64,000 nt of DNA from Paenibacillus barengoltzii NBRC 101215 (GTDB lineage Bacteria > Bacillota > Bacilli > Paenibacillales > Paenibacillaceae). Shown here in pieces: positions 62,847-64,000 of this stretch (positions are counted from its first letter, which is position 1; each line of letters starts with the position of its first letter). A model generated the notes under the pieces. It did no database searches, was not told the DNA's origin, and saw only the letters and a list, made by a program, of their open reading frames with translations. The stretch covers positions 62,001 through 126,000 of the forward strand of contig NZ_BILV01000007.1 in NCBI RefSeq assembly GCF_004000745.1. Reading direction: 5' to 3'. Both the position numbers and the translations under genes were made by a program.

Positions 62847-62889
62847 GCAGCCCGATGTTGATAGCTGCTCTTCGGTCTCGATACCGAAG
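62847..62889 (+). terminator. Intercistronic hairpins before the last binding protein
   Basis: AGCAGC/GCTGCT and CTTCGGT/ACCGAAG (62871-62877, 62883-62889) can form two neighbouring stem-loops with no T run. They probably stabilise or adjust the binding-protein mRNA rather than end transcription. Confidence 0.5.
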
Positions 62890-62928
62890 GTCACTATATT
62901 TAAACCAAATCAAAAGGGAGGCAACACC

Positions 62929-64000
62929 ATGCGCAAACCATTTCGCTCCTCGATGTTCGCCTTAGTGGCGCTGGTCATGGCCGCAAGCTTCGCTTTGGCG
63001 GGCTGCGGCGGCGGAGGAAGCAACAGCTCATCCAGCGGAAACGGAAAGGACAGCGGCGGGAACACCACAGCTACGAACAATGCCAAGGAATCCGCACCGA
63101 AGGGGGAACGCATTACCTTAAAGGTGGAGCTGTTTGACCGGAACAATACGCCGGCTGGGGAACCGCCAATTACGGATAACTTCATGACCCAGTATATCCA
63201 GAAAAGCTTTGGCGACCCGAACAACATCGACGTTGAATTCGTGACGGTGCCGCGCGCCGAAGAGGTCGATAAGCTGAACGTCCTGATGGCCTCAGGCTCT
63301 GCTCCGGACATTGTGTTCACGTACAGCAAGCCTACCGTGCAAAACTATGTAAAAAGCGGAGGCTTAACCGACCTGGGACCGCTCATCGATCAATACGGCC
63401 CCAATTTGAAGAAGGTGCTGGAGCCTTCCCTGCCCTACGGCGTATTTGACGGGAAGCAATACGTCATCCCGGCACTGCGCGTGATTCAAGCCCAAAGCAC
63501 GACCTTCATTCGCAAGGACTGGCTCGATCAACTGAACCTTCCGCTTCCGCAAACGACGGAGGAATTTGTGAATGCCATGCGCGCCTTTAAAGAGAAGGAT
63601 CCCGGCAAGACGGGTGGCAAGGTCATCCCCTACAGCTACATCGACGTGTTCCATATGATGCCGTTGGTCAATTCCTTCTGGAAATGGGATGAAATCACGG
63701 ATAGAGATCTGTACTCGGTTCCGAGATGGCTGCAACCGGGGAGTAAGGACGGTTACCGGCTGCTCAACCAGATGTACAATGAAGGACTGATCGATCCGGA
63801 CTTCGCGCTCAGCGACGACTTCAGCCAAGCTTTTGCCCAACAGGTTGTGAACAGCATTGCCGGGGCAGGCACGCCAAACACCAATGAACCGGTTTATAAC
63901 GGGTACTATGCCAACCTGAAAGCGAACAATCCGGACGCGGTACTGGAGGCGATCGATCCGTTCTCTACCCCGGACGGGAAGCATCCAAAGCCGGTGTATG
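62929..64000 (+). CDS. Solute-binding lipoprotein, 5' part (right edge)
   Basis: At least 357 residues; signal sequence MFALVALVMAASFALAGC with the lipobox ALAGC and a Gly/Ser-rich linker, then a domain paralogous to the 59130 protein (FVTVPRAEEVDKLNVLMASG, APDIVFTYSKPTVQNYVKSG). AAAAGGGAGG precedes ATG 62929. As the third gene after two permeases it is the transport binding protein of this importer. The C-terminus is outside the window. Confidence 0.9.
   Translation, partial: MRKPFRSSMFALVALVMAASFALAGCGGGGSNSSSSGNGKDSGGNTTATNNAKESAPKGERITLKVELFDRNNTPAGEPPITDNFMTQYIQKSFGDPNNIDVEFVTVPRAEEVDKLNVLMASGSAPDIVFTYSKPTVQNYVKSGGLTDLGPLIDQYGPNLKKVLEPSLPYGVFDGKQYVIPALRVIQAQSTTFIRKDWLDQLNLPLPQTTEEFVNAMRAFKEKDPGKTGGKVIPYSYIDVFHMMPLVNSFWKWDEITDRDLYSVPRWLQPGSKDGYRLLNQMYNEGLIDPDFALSDDFSQAFAQQVVNSIAGAGTPNTNEPVYNGYYANLKANNPDAVLEAIDPFSTPDGKHPKPVY

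Noticed and set aside
1-64000. CRISPR arrays, tRNA or rRNA genes, intact transposases, phage genes
   Set aside because: Looked for and not seen; the EKGIEKGIE repeats at 23.03 kb are codons of the Rpn remnant, not an array.

Overview
The window looks like chromosomal DNA of a Paenibacillaceae member (Paenibacillus, Cohnella or a close relative). The evidence is inferred from gene content: many CUT1 and CUT2 sugar ABC transporters paired with YesM/YesN-type sensor kinases and AraC regulators, TTG/GTG starts with strong Shine-Dalgarno sites, a Spo0E-like phosphatase, a CtsR-controlled small heat-shock protein, CcpA-type cre sites and moderate GC. I saw no rRNA, tRNA, CRISPR array, phage or intact insertion sequence.

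Layout. 1-1396: 5' part of an LTA-synthase-type gene, running off the left edge. 1.5-10.8 kb: a GH2 beta-mannosidase divergent from an SBP-permease-permease-kinase-regulator operon with a perfect cre site. 10.8-11.9 kb: a TDT-family transporter broken by one frameshift. 12.1-20.3 kb: a sensing module (membrane-anchored sugar-binding protein, kinase, regulator) followed by a ChvE-MmsA-MmsB multiple-monosaccharide transporter. 20.4-23.2 kb: TetR regulator, oleate hydratase with a hairpin over its ribosome binding site, and an Rpn-nuclease remnant. 23.2-25.1 kb: Spo0E-like phosphatase and an XRE-TPR (RRNPP-type) receptor whose 3' end overlaps a 36-codon secreted-peptide gene. 25.3-28.0 kb: aldo/keto reductase, L-rhamnose mutarotase, aldehyde dehydrogenase. 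28.3-32.1 kb: nitrate transporter and molybdopterin nitrate reductase behind a leader with two ANTAR-type hexaloop hairpins and a terminator. 32.1-34.0 kb: Hsp20 with two CtsR operators, a small membrane protein, and a DsbA-like thiol oxidoreductase. 34.1-38.0 kb: LytS (frameshifted), LytTR regulator and an OFA-family MFS transporter, resembling the pyruvate-responsive YpdAB-YhjX arrangement. 38-44.1 kb: aldose-epimerase-like protein, a repeat-rich spacer, a DUF5107-TPR protein and an AraC regulator.

44.1-55.5 kb: a glycan-degradation island. It holds GH110 alpha-1,3-galactosidase, GH95 alpha-L-fucosidase, a decayed second GH95, an LplB/LplC/SBP importer and an AraC sensor-regulator with a damaged N-terminus. 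55.8-64 kb: a proline-iminopeptidase-like hydrolase, a second AraC sensor with its own binding protein, then an LplB/LplC importer with a paralogous binding protein that runs off the right edge.

Most of the window imports and cleaves oligosaccharides. Each importer sits beside its own sensor and regulator, and in two places the sensor has a separate binding protein. The least explained and most attractive element is the receptor-peptide pair at 23.6-25.2 kb. The ANTAR leader at 28.4 kb comes second.
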